Source: Stagonosporopsis chrysanthemi
Lineage: Eukaryota > Ascomycota > Dothideomycetes > Pleosporales > Didymellaceae
Reading direction: 5' to 3'
DNA: 64,000 nt
Assembly (NCBI GenBank): GCA_022560025.1
Contig: JAFISE010000020.1
Span: 186,001 to 250,000 of the forward strand
The position numbers were made by a program, and so were the translations under genes. Of the stretch, positions 20,675 to 31,882 are shown in pieces. The notes beneath the pieces are model-generated. The model was not told where the DNA came from. It saw only the letters and a list, made by a program, of their open reading frames with translations, and made no database searches. Each line of letters begins with the position of its first letter. The stretch's first letter is position 1.

Positions 20675-22888
20675 ATGGCTTCCTCAGCGAACCAACAGCA
20701 ATCCTTCCCGGCTGTGCCTCCATCTATGTCCGCTGGCGATCATGAGATGCGAGACTACTACGCACCGCAACTTGCACCACGACCCCCAATGAACCAAACA
20801 CCAGACTTCAAACCATACCTTGGCCTTCGAGCTAGGCTATCGCAAATCTGGCTGAATCGCTGGACGATTCTTCTCCTCCTAGTGCTCGTTCGCCTACTTA
20901 TCGCCATCGCAAGCACCGACTCAAGCCTGGCTTCCGCACGTCGCGAAGCTCTGAGTGCTTGCACCCAAGTCGAGAGCATGGGCAGCTCTATGGCTTCCAT
21001 GCCTCACTACATGGCGAGGGGCGTCAACGAGATGACCGCCTCTGGGGCTGAGAATGCAGTCAGTGGCCTCATGACCATGTTGGAGATGAGCGTCACTGGC
21101 GTTGAGGAGATTGTCTTGTTCGTCATTCACATGCTGACAAGCACCTACCTCTGCCTTATCACCCTGGCCGTGAGCGGCAGCCTTCACGCTGCTGTGGAAA
21201 TCGGCAACGAAATCAGCAAAACTCTCAATCAAACCATCGAAGAGGTTACTGAGGGCATGGGCGATGCTGTCAAGACCGTCACAGACGGCATTAACTCTGT
21301 CCTTGACAAGATCAACTTCAACATTCCCGGCTTCGACAAGCCGGAGATCAACCTGGACCAGCAGATCGCCAAGCTCAAGGGACTCGAAGCACCACCCGAA
21401 CTCCAGAAAGGCCTTCAAGAGTTGAACAACTCGATCCCCAACTTCGAACAGGTGCAGAACTTTACCGACAACATCATCCGCCTGCCTTTCGAAGAGGTCA
21501 AGAAGCTGATTCGGGCCCAAAACAACTTCACCTTCGATCGCGATACACTCCCTATCCCTGCAAAGGAGAAGCTTTCTTTCTGCTCCGAGGGCAATGGCAT
21601 CAATGGGTTCTTCGACGATCTCATCAAGATGGCCTACGATGCACGCAAGGTCGCCCTTGGCGTGCTGATTGTCCTCGCCATCCTCGTCTGTGTACCCATG
21701 GCGTGGATGGAGATGCGTCAATACCGTAGGATGCAAGAACGTGCCGCGCTCTTCGCGGAAGGCCACGACGGCATGGACGTTGTCTACCTGGCCTCACGCC
21801 CCACTTCTTCAGGTTTCGGGCTGTGGGTCGGCAGGCGCTTTGGCTCAGCCCGTCGTCAAGCCATTGCACGCTGGGCTTGGGCCTATGCTACGTCGGTCCC
21901 TATGCTCTTCCTGCTGGCTCTCGGTGTCGCAGGCCTCTTTGCCTGCTTCTGTCAATATCTCTTGTTGAAGGCTATTCAAGACAAGACTCCCGAGCTCACG
22001 GAACAGGTCGCTGACTTTGCTGGCACTGTTGTTGCTTCTCTTCAGAACGCCTCCATGTCTTGGTCCGAGGGCGTCAATGGCGCCATCGGCAAGATGGACG
22101 ATGAGATCAACAACGACATTCTGGGCTGGGTCAACACCAGCACCACCGCAGTCAACGACACGCTCAACGTTTTCGTGGACGAGATGAGCAAGACCCTCAA
22201 CGCGACTTTCGGCGGCACAATTCTGTACGACCCTATCAAGGAAGTCCTGAACTGCCTGATCGGCCTGAAGATCGCCTCCTTCCAGAACGGCTTGACCTGG
22301 GTATCCGAGCACGCTCATGTCAACTTCCCTGGCGTGGCCAACGATACCCTCTCTCTTGGCGCCGCTGCTGAGGCTAGCGACTCTGACTCTTCTGCCGCAT
22401 TGCTAGCCGACCCCAACGGCAAGGCGAGCGATGAGATTACCGAAGCTGTCAACCGTGTGATTGAGAAACTCATGAGCGGCATTCAGACCGAAGCGCTCAT
22501 TTCCGGCGCACTTGTACTCATCTGGGCCATCGTTGCCATCGGTGGCTTTGTGTACGCTTCGACTCAACTCTTCCGCCGCGACCCCGAGACCGGTATTGCC
22601 TACTACAACGACCCATCCCACGACGCATCGAAAGCCCCTGTGCACGGTGATTCTGCTCCGCCGCAGTACGTCGCCAACGACTACCAAGTCAACAAGACCG
22701 CGCCCTACACAATCACGCCCCGACCCTTCCAGACCATCGAGCCCGACACTGAGAAGATTGGGCAGGTAGGCGCGCGCGCCGTCACCGACTCGGCTCGTCC
22801 TGGCCACGTGCGCATGAGCAGCCACGGCACGCTCGCGGACCCTTCGCCTCTCGACGAGAAAAACAACCCCTTTGCTGAGCGGTGCTGA
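20675..22888 (+). CDS. PRM1: Plasma membrane fusion protein Prm1
   Basis: Single exon, 737 aa, close to the usual size. Prm1 acts at the contact zone during mating and, in filamentous fungi, hyphal fusion, stabilising plasma-membrane merger. Hydrophobic segments appear in the expected places: ILLLLVLVRLLIAIAS (about 67-82), EIVLFVIHMLTSTYLCLITLA (about 145-165), VALGVLIVLAILVCVPMAW (about 325-343), ATSVPMLFLLALGVAGLFAC (about 407-426) and ALVLIWAIVAIGGFVYAST (about 612-630). Between them lie long extracellular loops with amphipathic helices (ISKTLNQTIEEVTEGMGDA; ADFAGTVVASLQNASMSW) and several N-x-S/T sites. The tail is cytosolic and Pro/Ser-rich. Upstream HMG-type motifs would fit pheromone control. 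Confidence 0.93.
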   Translation: MASSANQQQSFPAVPPSMSAGDHEMRDYYAPQLAPRPPMNQTPDFKPYLGLRARLSQIWLNRWTILLLLVLVRLLIAIASTDSSLASARREALSACTQVESMGSSMASMPHYMARGVNEMTASGAENAVSGLMTMLEMSVTGVEEIVLFVIHMLTSTYLCLITLAVSGSLHAAVEIGNEISKTLNQTIEEVTEGMGDAVKTVTDGINSVLDKINFNIPGFDKPEINLDQQIAKLKGLEAPPELQKGLQELNNSIPNFEQVQNFTDNIIRLPFEEVKKLIRAQNNFTFDRDTLPIPAKEKLSFCSEGNGINGFFDDLIKMAYDARKVALGVLIVLAILVCVPMAWMEMRQYRRMQERAALFAEGHDGMDVVYLASRPTSSGFGLWVGRRFGSARRQAIARWAWAYATSVPMLFLLALGVAGLFACFCQYLLLKAIQDKTPELTEQVADFAGTVVASLQNASMSWSEGVNGAIGKMDDEINNDILGWVNTSTTAVNDTLNVFVDEMSKTLNATFGGTILYDPIKEVLNCLIGLKIASFQNGLTWVSEHAHVNFPGVANDTLSLGAAAEASDSDSSAALLADPNGKASDEITEAVNRVIEKLMSGIQTEALISGALVLIWAIVAIGGFVYASTQLFRRDPETGIAYYNDPSHDASKAPVHGDSAPPQYVANDYQVNKTAPYTITPRPFQTIEPDTEKIGQVGARAVTDSARPGHVRMSSHGTLADPSPLDEKNNPFAERC

Positions 22889-24460
22889 ACCCGTCCAGCG
22901 TTCCCTTTGTCGACATCCCGACCGTCTACCACTGACCGCTGCTTCTGCCTCTGAGTCTCCACCAGACAGGCCGGGGTGTCATGACAATTGCGAGTGCAGC
23001 CGTAATTGCTCAGACCATTCTTGGTCTCTTGAAGTTTCATTCCACGTTTTTCGATGATGCGCCAGATGACGCGAATACGCTCTCTGGCGTGGAGACGCGC
23101 GGGTCGAATGAGCTTTGCTCTTCTCCGCGTTGTGTGGATTGGTGCACACATTTTCCTATTCAATACCCGATTTGTATTTTGGTTCATTCTGTGCTGTCAT
23201 TGCTCTGCTTTTGCGCGTCGTTGAGAGACCCCTCCTGTATCCCCTGCTCAGGAAATGCAAGTCAATCCCCCTTTTCCACATCTCACATGTACGCACGAGA
23301 GTATCATGTATTGTATTTCCTTTTGCAGGAGCCGATCTCGAGATATGCGACCACACTCCCCCTCCCTTTTTCTTCATCGTAAGGCGAGCTGTGTGGAGTG
23401 GTTGCGACGCACGGTTGTATCTCTCTTTGGTTAGTCTGTCCCCGAGGTCCCTTACGCCCGTTCCTCTCCAGCGCGCCCTGGAACTCTGCACTTCCCTTGC
23501 TTGCCCGCGCGACGCGCCCGCTCCTCCCGTGGCTTGCCCGTTGGACCCCGGCCCCTCGCGCGCGCCTGCTCAAGGCCGCAGTGTAGAGACGCAGGCTGTG
23601 CGCTGTGCACGAGCCGGCAATATGTGGACATGATTCGCTCATTCGCCGCCCTCTCGAATCTTTTCGACTCGTCTGTTTCTCTTACCACCGGCCCTCTGGC
23701 TGTATCGCAAGACCCGTTGTGGCCGTTGCTTGGGGGGAAACGGAGAGCGCGTGCTGACTGGTAACGAGCGTTATGTCTTTCCTCCTGCCCAACCCACTGT
23801 CCCCGCCTTGCGAGGGGCGACGGAGAGTGGAGGGCAGATGTTGTTGAAAGTCGACATTTTTGCGCCTGTGTACGGCTGGTTTTGTTTATCAAGTAAAAGC
23901 AGTCCCCGTCCCTCGGATGTGGGGTTGGTTTTGCGTGCGCTTGCGCCGCCGCTTGAGTTGATTTGTGGCTTTTGCCCGACCTGTATGAACGGTGGTAGTG
24001 GAGTGGAGTGGTGCCTGATGGCTCTTGGAGACGGGCGGTTCCAAGGCGTTCTTGCACGCAGTTATGGTGGAAGAAAAGCGAGGGAGACAGTCTGGTGTCC
24101 GCTGAGGACTGTAGATAGCAAATGGCAATTGCCCCTCATGTCGCGTTCCACGTGCGCTCCTTGCCATCACACTCTCGTTTCCGTCCATGCCTTGTTTGTC
24201 TCTAGAGTGAAGTGAAGTGGAGTGATGTGTGACTGGGCTGTGGTGGACGGCTGCATGGCGCACGTGGGAGCTTGGACGTCGATGACATGGGCAGGGCGAA
24301 CCACGACGCACCAGAGCGACGAGCTCCCGATGCGCGCCGCAACCGCAACAGCAGCAGCAACAACAGCAACGGCGAGCGCACCACGACATGCGCGCCACCA
24401 CATGAGCCGCCGAGCCCGCACGACGCGCCCCGACCGCCCCGACCGCCCCGACCGCCCAGC
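22889..24460. other. Intergenic 1.6 kb, PRM1 3' flank and VPS39 upstream region
   Basis: No supported gene. The last 160 bp hold CAG/CAA and CCGACCGC low-complexity runs. An in-frame ATG at 24272 would add a low-complexity extension to VPS39 that does not look like protein. Confidence 0.5.
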
Positions 24461-27400
24461 ATGCTCTCTGCGTTTACGGCGCGGCCGATTGTCGAGCTGA
24501 AGGCGCGCGACAAGTCCAAGATCGAGTCGATCCTCGCGTACGGTACGGCGCCCGCCATGGCTGCACGGAGCGACGCTGACCTTGGTGCGCACAGGTGACC
24601 GCGTGCTCGTCGGCCTCAGCACGGGGGCGCTGCGCATCTACCGCGTCAACGAGGAGGCAGAGCAGCCCGCGCCCGCGCCCGACACGACGCGCAACGGCAA
24701 TGGCGACGCGAACAACGCCGCCCACGACGAGGGCCCCGATGCCGCCGCCGCCACGCCCACGCCTGCAAAGCCCCGGGCGGCCGACCTGCTGCGCGAGGAG
24801 GACAGGTTCTCGCGGCGCCCGGTGCAGCAGCTCGGCTTCCTCAAGGAGACCAACATCCTCATCTCGCTGTCGGACAACCACGTCTCCATCCACGACCTGC
24901 ACACGTACCAGCTGCAGGAGCGCCTCGAGAAGACGCGCGGCGCCACCACCTTCGCCGCCGCCAGCAACATCGTCAAGGACCCCGCCACGGGCATCCCGTC
25001 CATTGTCAGCCGCCTGGCCGTCGCCGTCAAGCGCAAGGTCATCCTGTGGACCTGGCAGGACACGGAGCTCAGCGGCGACGCCACCGAGCTGGCCCTGATG
25101 GCCTCGGTCAAGAGCCTGACCTGGGCCTCGGGCACCAAGCTGGTCGCCGGCATGGACCCGGGCTTCGTCATGCTCGACATCGACACCCACGCCGTGCACG
25201 ACATTGTCAAGCCCGGCGCTCCGGGCGACGCGGGCGGCCACGCCGGCGCCCGCTTCGGCGCCGTCTCGTCCTCGGGCATGGGCTACATGGGCATGGGCAG
25301 CTGGGTGCCCAAGCCGCTGGCCACGCGCCTGGGAGAGGGCCAGATGCTGCTCGCCAAGGACGTCAACAGCCTGTTCATCGACGCCGACGGCACCGCCCTG
25401 GACAAGCGCCAGGTCCCGTGGCCCTTTGCCCCCGAGATGCTCGCCTACTCGTACCCCTACATGCTGGCCCTGCAGGCGCCCTCCAAGGGCAGTCTCGAGG
25501 TCAGGAACCCGGACACGCTGAACCTGCTGCAGAACATTGCCCTGCCCAATGCCACCTTCCTCCACGTGCCGCAGCCCAACATCAGCCTGGCACACGCAGG
25601 CAAGGGCTTTTTGGTTGCCAGTGACCGCTGCATCTGGCGCATGGGCGCCGAAAGCTACGAGAAGCAGATCGACCAGCTGACTGCAAACGGCCGCTACGAC
25701 GAGGCCTTGAGTCTGCTGAACATGCTCGAGGACACGCTCCTCCAAGACAAAGACGGCCGAGTCCGCGAGATCAAGACGCTCAAGGCCGAGGCCCTCTACC
25801 ACGACAAGAAATGGCACGACTCGATGGACCTCTTCATCGAAGCCAAGGCCCCGCCTGAGCGTGTCATAGCGCTCTACCCGCGAGCTGTCGCCGGCGACCT
25901 GTCTTCAGAGGAGAGTGTCAAGGGCGACGGCAGCGTGGCAGACGACGACGAGGTCGAGAGCGAGAAGCACCCAGAAGAGAGCGAAGAGATAAAGAAGATT
26001 AGCAGGGAGAGCACATTCAACCCCGCGACCACCATCGGGCGATCCATGATGGGCAGGCTGGTCGGCGGCCATAAGAAGGTCGACTCGGACACGGCGTCCA
26101 TCCGCTCGTCGGTCCGCGATGACGCAGCCGAGACGGCGAGCATCAGACCAGCAAAAAAAGTCACAGAGACGACACAGCCCGATAAGCAGCTTGACTTCAA
26201 CAACGCCGTGCGAGCTCTGCAGTCGTATCTCGCTCAGTGTCGTGTGCAGATCAAGCGCTACATTGACACTGACGGCAACCTCAAAGAACCACTCCCGGCT
26301 GCGAACGACAGTCAGCCTGAGCTCAACGAACCACCTCCCTTCCACTACTTCATCCAAGACACTTCTAGTGAGATCGACTGGACCGCAAAACTGCTCCATG
26401 TCGCCCAGCTCGTCGACACTACCCTCTTCCGTGCTTACATGCTCACCAAATCCTCGCTGGCGGGCTCTCTCTTCCGTCTGCCGAATTTCTGCGAGCCGGA
26501 TGTCGTTCAGGAGAAACTGTACGAGACTGGTCGCTATGCAGACCTCATCGACTTCTTGCATGGCAAGAAGCTGCACCGCCAGGCGCTTGAGCTGCTCGAG
26601 AAGTTTGGCAAAAACGAAGCAGACGAAGAAGTCGCGCCCGCCCTGCAAGGGCCGCAACGCACTGTGGGATACTTGCAACAGCTTCCGCCTGAGATGATCG
26701 GTCTGATCCTCGAGTTCGCCGAATGGCCTCTGCGCACCGACCCAGCTCTGGGCATGGACGTGTTCCTGGCAGACACCGAGAACGCCGAGACGCTGCCCCG
26801 GCAGCGTGTGCTGGAGTTCCTGGAGAAACAGGACCTCAAGCTTGCGGTCAAGTATCTCGAGCACATCATCGAGGAGCTGAACGATCTCACGCCCGACTTC
26901 CACCAAAAGCTCGTGGATCTGTTCCTCGAACGGTTGCGGTCGGGCACGTTCGAGGGCGAGGAGGAGAAGGTGGCGTGGCGCGAACGGCTGCAGACGTTCC
27001 TCAAAACGAGCGGGAATTACAACAACTACCGCGTGTTTAAGCAGCTGGCTCCGGATGGTTTGTCTTCCCTGTGACTATGAGTTTCGAACGGCGATTAACG
27101 ATTGACAGACCCGGATTTCTTCGAGTCCAGAGCCATCGTCCTCAGCAAAATGGGCCAGCACAAGCAAGCCCTCCAGATCTACGTCTTCCAACTAAAAGAC
27201 TACTCCAAAGCCGAAGAGTACGTCCCCTCCCTTTCTCTCCCCTCCCCCAACTAACCTCCCAAACAGATACTGCAATACCATCTTCCTCACCACCAGCGCA
27301 CCATCCAGCACCCCGCACCCTCCTGGCGACCCCCAAGAACCCTCCATCTACCACACTCTCCTCGCGCTCTACCTCACCCCCCCTCCCCCGCACGCCCCCA

Positions 27401-27828
27401 ACTGGCCCCCCGCCCTCTCCCTCCTCAGCAACCACGGCGCCCGCCTCCCCGCCTCCACAACCCTCGACCTCGTCCCCCCCTCCCTCCCCGTCGCAGACCT
27501 GCGCTCCTACTTCACGGGCCGCATCCGCGCCGCCAACTCGGTGCTCAACCAGGAGCGCATTGTCGCGCGTCTGCGCGGCGTCGAGAAGGTCGAGGTCGAG
27601 GCCGCGTTGCGCCTGGGTGGCGGGTTTGAGAAGGCGGATAGGGCGAGGCCGCCTGCCGGGTTCAATCGCAGGGTTATTGTTGATGAGGAGAGGCATTGTG
27701 CGGTCTGTCATAAGCGCTTTGGTGGCAGCGCGATTCGCGTCTGGCCCGATGGGAGTGTGGTCCATTCCGGGTGTATGAGGGGCAGTGTTGGGAAGGGGGG
27801 GAGTGTGGAGAGGCCGAGGGCGTGGTGA
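24461..27828 (+). CDS. VPS39: Vacuolar sorting protein Vps39/Vam6 (HOPS subunit)
   Basis: Four exons, 24461-24542, 24595-27057, 27109-27217 and 27267-27828, giving 1071 aa. Vps39 is the HOPS tethering subunit that binds Ypt7/Rab7 and also takes part in vacuole-mitochondrion contacts. The N-terminal CNH/beta-propeller domain spans about residues 15-330 (ILAYGDRVLVGLSTGALRIY; LREEDRFSRRPVQQLGFLKE). An alpha-solenoid of clathrin-type repeats follows (ALSLLNMLEDTLLQDK; KLYETGRYADLIDFLHGKKL; FLEKQDLKLAVKYLEHIIEE). The C-terminus has a zinc-binding module, EERHCAVCHKRFGGSAIRVW then VVHSGC, typical of Vps39. An acidic Ser-rich insertion lies around residues 490-560. The 24461 start gives MLSAFTARPIVELK, the usual opening. 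A run of 23 G follows directly after the stop codon. Confidence 0.95.
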
Positions 27829-28138
27829 GGGGGGGGGGGGGGGGGGGGGGGAAGAGAGAATAGAGAAAGAGGGGAGCAGCAGGAGGAGCGAGTGGAGTGG
27901 AGTGCACAGTTGTGTTGTGTTGTGTTGTACCTCACACGTGCGATCGATCAGCGCGGCTGGTCTGAACGGTGTGCATTCACTATCTAGAAACCCCGGGTGG
28001 TCGGAAACCGTTAAATCCTTTCAATGGGCCTGTTCCTGCGCTCCCCACGGCGGTGGTCTACAAAGCTCCGTCTATCACGATATATTACGTTACGCCACGC
28101 CACACTACACTGCAATCAAAACCTTTTTCACCGCCAAT
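27829..28138. other. Convergent intergenic region with G23 run
   Basis: Starts with an uninterrupted G run (27829-27851) right after the VPS39 stop, then A/G-rich sequence and short TGTTG repeats. It is the shared 3' flank of VPS39 and the inositol dehydrogenase-like gene. Confidence 0.6.
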
Positions 28139-29291
28139 CTACAACTTCGCCTTGTTCTGCGGCTCGTCCGTCTGGTTGCCGTTGCGGTCGAACCAGATCT
28201 TCTTCTGGCTGCGCAGACTCTCCTGCAGCGCGACGCCAATCCTGACAGCCTGGTACGAGCTCTCGATATCGACAGGGACATCGGTGTTGTTGAGGACGGC
28301 GTCGGTGAACTCGTTAGCCTCGGTGACAAACGCCTGCTCGAAGCGCTCGTAGTAGTTCTGCGGGATGGAGCGCTGCACGCCATTCGGCAGGTGGGCCTCC
28401 ATGAGGTCGGTGGCCGGGTTGGAGTTGACGGCCAGCTTGCCCTTTGTGCCGATGATCTCGGTCATGTCGTGCTGGCCCGGCGCGTTCATGCGCGAGCTGT
28501 AAAAGTATGCAATCTGGCCGTCGTAGAACTCGACGATGCCGACGCCGTTATCGACGTCGCCGTACTTGGCGAGGTCGGGCTCCAGCGCGGTGATGCCGAA
28601 GGCGACGACCGACTTGACCTTGGGCAGATTCTTGCCGTTGGAGTCGGCGCTGAAGTACCACAGCGCGAGGTCGATGTCGTGGATGTTGCAGTCGACGAAG
28701 ATGCCGCCCGAGAACTTTGCGTATTCGACGAAGAACCCCGACGGATCGTACTTGTCGCAGGTCTGGGAGCGGAGGATGGATGGTCGCCCGACATCGCCCG
28801 ACTTTACGAGAGCGTAGGCGTTGCGGTATGAGGCGTCGAAACGGCGGGAGAAGCCGCACATGACCTTAATTTTGGGGTGGGCGGCAGCGGTCTTGAGGAG
28901 GTCCTGGCACTGAAAGCTGTTAGCTAGACGCCTCAATTGAGAAAGAAGAGAGAACACATACGACTTCAAGCTTTGTGCTGAAGGGCTTCTCACACAGAAC
29001 GTGCTTGCCGGCCTTGATTGCCTTGATAGACTGCTCGGCGTGTGCGGTGGTGACGGTTGCAACGACGACTGCCTCCAGACCCGGGTGCTTCAGCATGTGT
29101 TCGTAATCGCTGTAGATCTTGACGCCAAACGGTTCGAGGTTCTCCTTTGCCCATGCTGCCTCCTTGGGGTCTGGTGTGAAGGCTGCCACAAGCTCGGCCT
29201 TGGGTGTGCGGTGCAGGAAGTGGAGGGCGTGACGCGCGCCCATGCGGCCGAGGCCAGAGCAAGCAACCTTGAGTCTGCGGAGCTCAACCAT
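28139..29291 (-). CDS. Inositol 2-dehydrogenase-like oxidoreductase (Gfo/Idh/MocA)
   Basis: Two exons on the minus strand, 29291-28962 and 28909-28139, giving 366 aa. The N-terminal Rossmann domain has SGLGRMGARH (Gly13/15/18). The family catalytic lysine is in CEKP (Lys102). The C-terminal domain reads MCGFSRRFDASY, then GGIFVDCNIHDIDLALWYF with the Asp and His expected in the active site, and NSRMNAPGQH-type strands. The family oxidises a ring or chain hydroxyl with NAD(P)+; IolG-type myo-inositol 2-dehydrogenase is the closest group I can name, but scyllo-inositol, glucose and other substrates are known in relatives. It heads a run of five sugar-alcohol/sugar-acid genes ending in myo-inositol oxygenase. 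The intron is 52 nt (GTATGT..TTTCAG). The start at 29291 gives the normal MVELRRLKVACSG. Confidence 0.88.
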
Positions 29292-30073
29292 TGTGGATGT
29301 GAATTGTGAAGAGGTGGGAGGGGGATTGGAGAGTAGAGTAGCAAGATGCTGAGCGTAGAGAGCGAGCAACGCACAAGTTATGCTTCGTCAACAGCATCGC
29401 CAAAAAAACACCGTTGGTCATAGCTTCAAAGGGTCTGTAGCACTATGTAGATCCGGTACCCGAACATCCATGCTTGAGCCGCATGCTCCAAGTTCAAGAA
29501 CCCGAGCGCCCCATTCAGCAGTCTCCTCCACACTCTCCCCATGCTTATGTAGAATTCGCGCCGACTTTCTCCAGACTTTCAAGACCTCGACACGGCGGCT
29601 CTCCCCACGTGGAAGGACTCGGGATTCAAAACACTAACAAGACACGCTGAACAACACATCGCCATGTTCACTTGCAGATGCTGGGGCCGTCAAAGTGGAG
29701 CAGAAGTGGAGCGAATGTGGAGATGTGACGCACTGGGTGCTCGTCGGACCTGGCCAGAAGGGGAAATCTTCTCCTTTGAGAATGCCTTCCCCGCAAAACT
29801 CCACCGCATTTTGAGCCTTCGGCTTCTTGGTGTACATGAAGAAGGCGAATTGATGATTTCACACGTCTGCCTCCAAGCTGGCGGATACGGCTGTTGATGC
29901 CGACGGCAGAGATGGCTTGTGCTCGTCAGTGGGGATCACGGATCGTACTGCAGCTCGCAAGTGTTTGCTGAAGAATTCCCCCACATACGTCATTGCTTTT
30001 GTTTACAAGAACCATCAAATTTACATCGCAACAAGTCCTCAGAACGCGAAGAGTATCTACAACTACGGCATGC
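29292..30073. other. Intergenic, promoter of the inositol dehydrogenase-like gene
   Basis: 782 bp between two minus-strand cluster genes. It holds a CCCCACGTGG string near 29603-29612 (a CACGTG core plus a reverse GTGGGG, a possible CreA-type site). No gene seen. Confidence 0.4.
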
Positions 30074-31419
30074 TCACAGATTCGCCTTCTCCTCTCCAGT
30101 CTCAAGCACAACCTTGATGACCAGTTTGCCATCGTCGTCTTTCGTCCTACCAGCCATGTCGAACGCCTCATCAGCTGCCTCCAGGCCTGTATATCTGTGC
30201 GTGACGAGCTTCGAAAAGTCAGGGTATTCTGGCCCCTTCTTCGACACAACCTCAATACCCGTGGGGTACGTGTTGGCGTACCTGAACACGCCGAGGATGT
30301 CGACCTCGCGAAGTGCTGCAGCAGAAATAGGCAAAGTCTGAATTGGCGTTCCCATACCAATGAGCAGCATCTTGCCTCCTGGTCGAGTGGCCTGTCCAAT
30401 GTCAGTATCTGCCTAGCATTATGCGAGGTGCTGCTCACGTATATTGAGGCCTGAACGCACGACGGCACGCCAGTGCATTCAAATGTCGCATCCACCTCGC
30501 CAATCTCACCAGCACTACCCTTGGGTGTTTTCCCTATCGCTGCAGCTGTCTCTTTCGCAATCTCGAGCTGTTCCTCGATTGTGCTGCCGCGCTTCATCGG
30601 CACTGTGAAGGAACGGTCGGCGAAGTGGTTCTGGACCGCAAATTCCACTCGCCCCTGATCGATATCTGCAATGACGACTGTGCCTGCGCCGGAGATCTTT
30701 GCCATTGCTGCGACCAGCAGACCAACGGCACCCGCACCGAAGACCAACACTGTCGCACCAGCTTGGAGTTGCGCCCTCTTCGCTGCTTGAATGGCCACGC
30801 TCAGAGGCTCTAGTAGCGCGCCGAGATCAAGAGACATGTCCTCCGGCAACCTATGCTAGTCAGCGCACCTCCGTAGTGGTGCAATTCTGAGACTTACTTG
30901 TGGCACCAAGCGGCAGGGTGGTTGATTCTGTCCTGCAGCGTCCCCTGGGCGTGTGGGAAGCTCTTCGCGCTACTCCTGAACCTCATGCTCTTGCAGATGT
31001 TGTATCTTCCCTCCTTGCACCTCTCGCAAATTTCGCAAGGTTGGCCGACCTCCAGTGCCACCTTGTCGCCAACATTGAAGTTCTTGACATCTGATCCAAC
31101 ACTAACTACGACGCCTGCAGACTCGTGGCCGAGCGAGAGCGGTTCCTGGACGATGATATCGCCATTGCGGTTGTGCCTGTAGTAGTGGAGATCTGAACCG
31201 CAGAGTCCTGTCGAGCGAATGCTGACTTGCAGCTCCGTTGGGCCTGGAGGGAAGATCGAGCGCGACTCCTGTGTGCGGTTAGTGCCACATCTTCGGAAAT
31301 CTGAATCTTCGCCTTACAATTTTGAGGTCTTTCGCGCCGTGCAAGACAGACGCACGAATCTGCTGGCCGGACACGTCAGGCTTGTCAGCCGTCGTGGTCT
31401 GGGAGTGGTTTTCGCACAT
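30074..31419 (-). CDS. Sorbitol/L-idonate dehydrogenase-like zinc alcohol dehydrogenase (MDR)
   Basis: Four exons on the minus strand: 31419-31318, 31268-30898, 30850-30439 and 30391-30074, giving 400 aa. The catalytic zinc site is complete: Cys57 in GLCGSDLHYY, His82-Glu83 in SLGHESAGVV. The structural zinc loop is CEICERCKEGRYNIC. The nucleotide fold has VLVFGAGAVGLLVAAMAK, followed by an acidic VIADID, which favours NAD+ over NADP+. GVFRYANTYP is typical of the sorbitol dehydrogenase branch, which includes L-iditol/sorbitol, xylitol, L-arabinitol and L-idonate 5-dehydrogenases. The neighbours (SDR, AKR, inositol oxygenase) argue for a C6 polyol or aldonate such as L-gulonate or L-idonate, but this is inference. 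It faces the SDR gene across a 463-bp divergent promoter. Confidence 0.9.
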
Positions 31420-31882
31420 GGTGCAAGTAATTAACGAAGATTATGAGTTTTACTGCCTGTAAGCATAAGAATAGCAATTGTCGTGCAGGTATGAGGAAGA
31501 GGAAGAGCCCATGCCCGGAGTCATCCTCCTATTCCACGGAAAACTATTACGCGCATGCGGCGAGCTTTACCCTGAAGCACACGGATCGTGGAGAAGCTTC
31601 CCACTTCGGCATTTGCTGCCCGCATCTTTGTCGCGCGTCGGCGTTTGAAAATGTGGGGTCGCGTTCCGAGCGCCTTCCGATCTTTGATCAAGCTTGCAGC
31701 ATGATGCGCTGGGATTGAGGTGCCGCGGGCTTGTTCTCCCAGATAATCGCTCAGTCAAAAGGTAGATTCGACTTTCCAATCCCTACCGAGTTCGAACTTC
31801 TTTGAAGCCAGCATTCTCCTCGTGACTATATTCCGAGGGCATCAGCGTCATTCCGACCATAACCAGACATTCAGCAAGCACA
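31420..31882. promoter_or_regulatory. Divergent promoter region, MDR and SDR
   Basis: 463 bp between two oppositely transcribed dehydrogenase genes of the cluster. A GTGGGG string (CreA-type SYGGRG consensus) lies near 31652-31657. Otherwise no clear element. Confidence 0.4.

Noticed and set aside
24272..24460. N-terminal extension of VPS39 from an upstream ATG
   Set aside because: The extension is Asn/Ser/Pro/Arg low complexity; orthologues open at MLSAFTARPIVELK.
24474..25817. 447-codon minus-strand frame opposite VPS39
   Set aside because: Antisense shadow of the beta-propeller region; no family motif.
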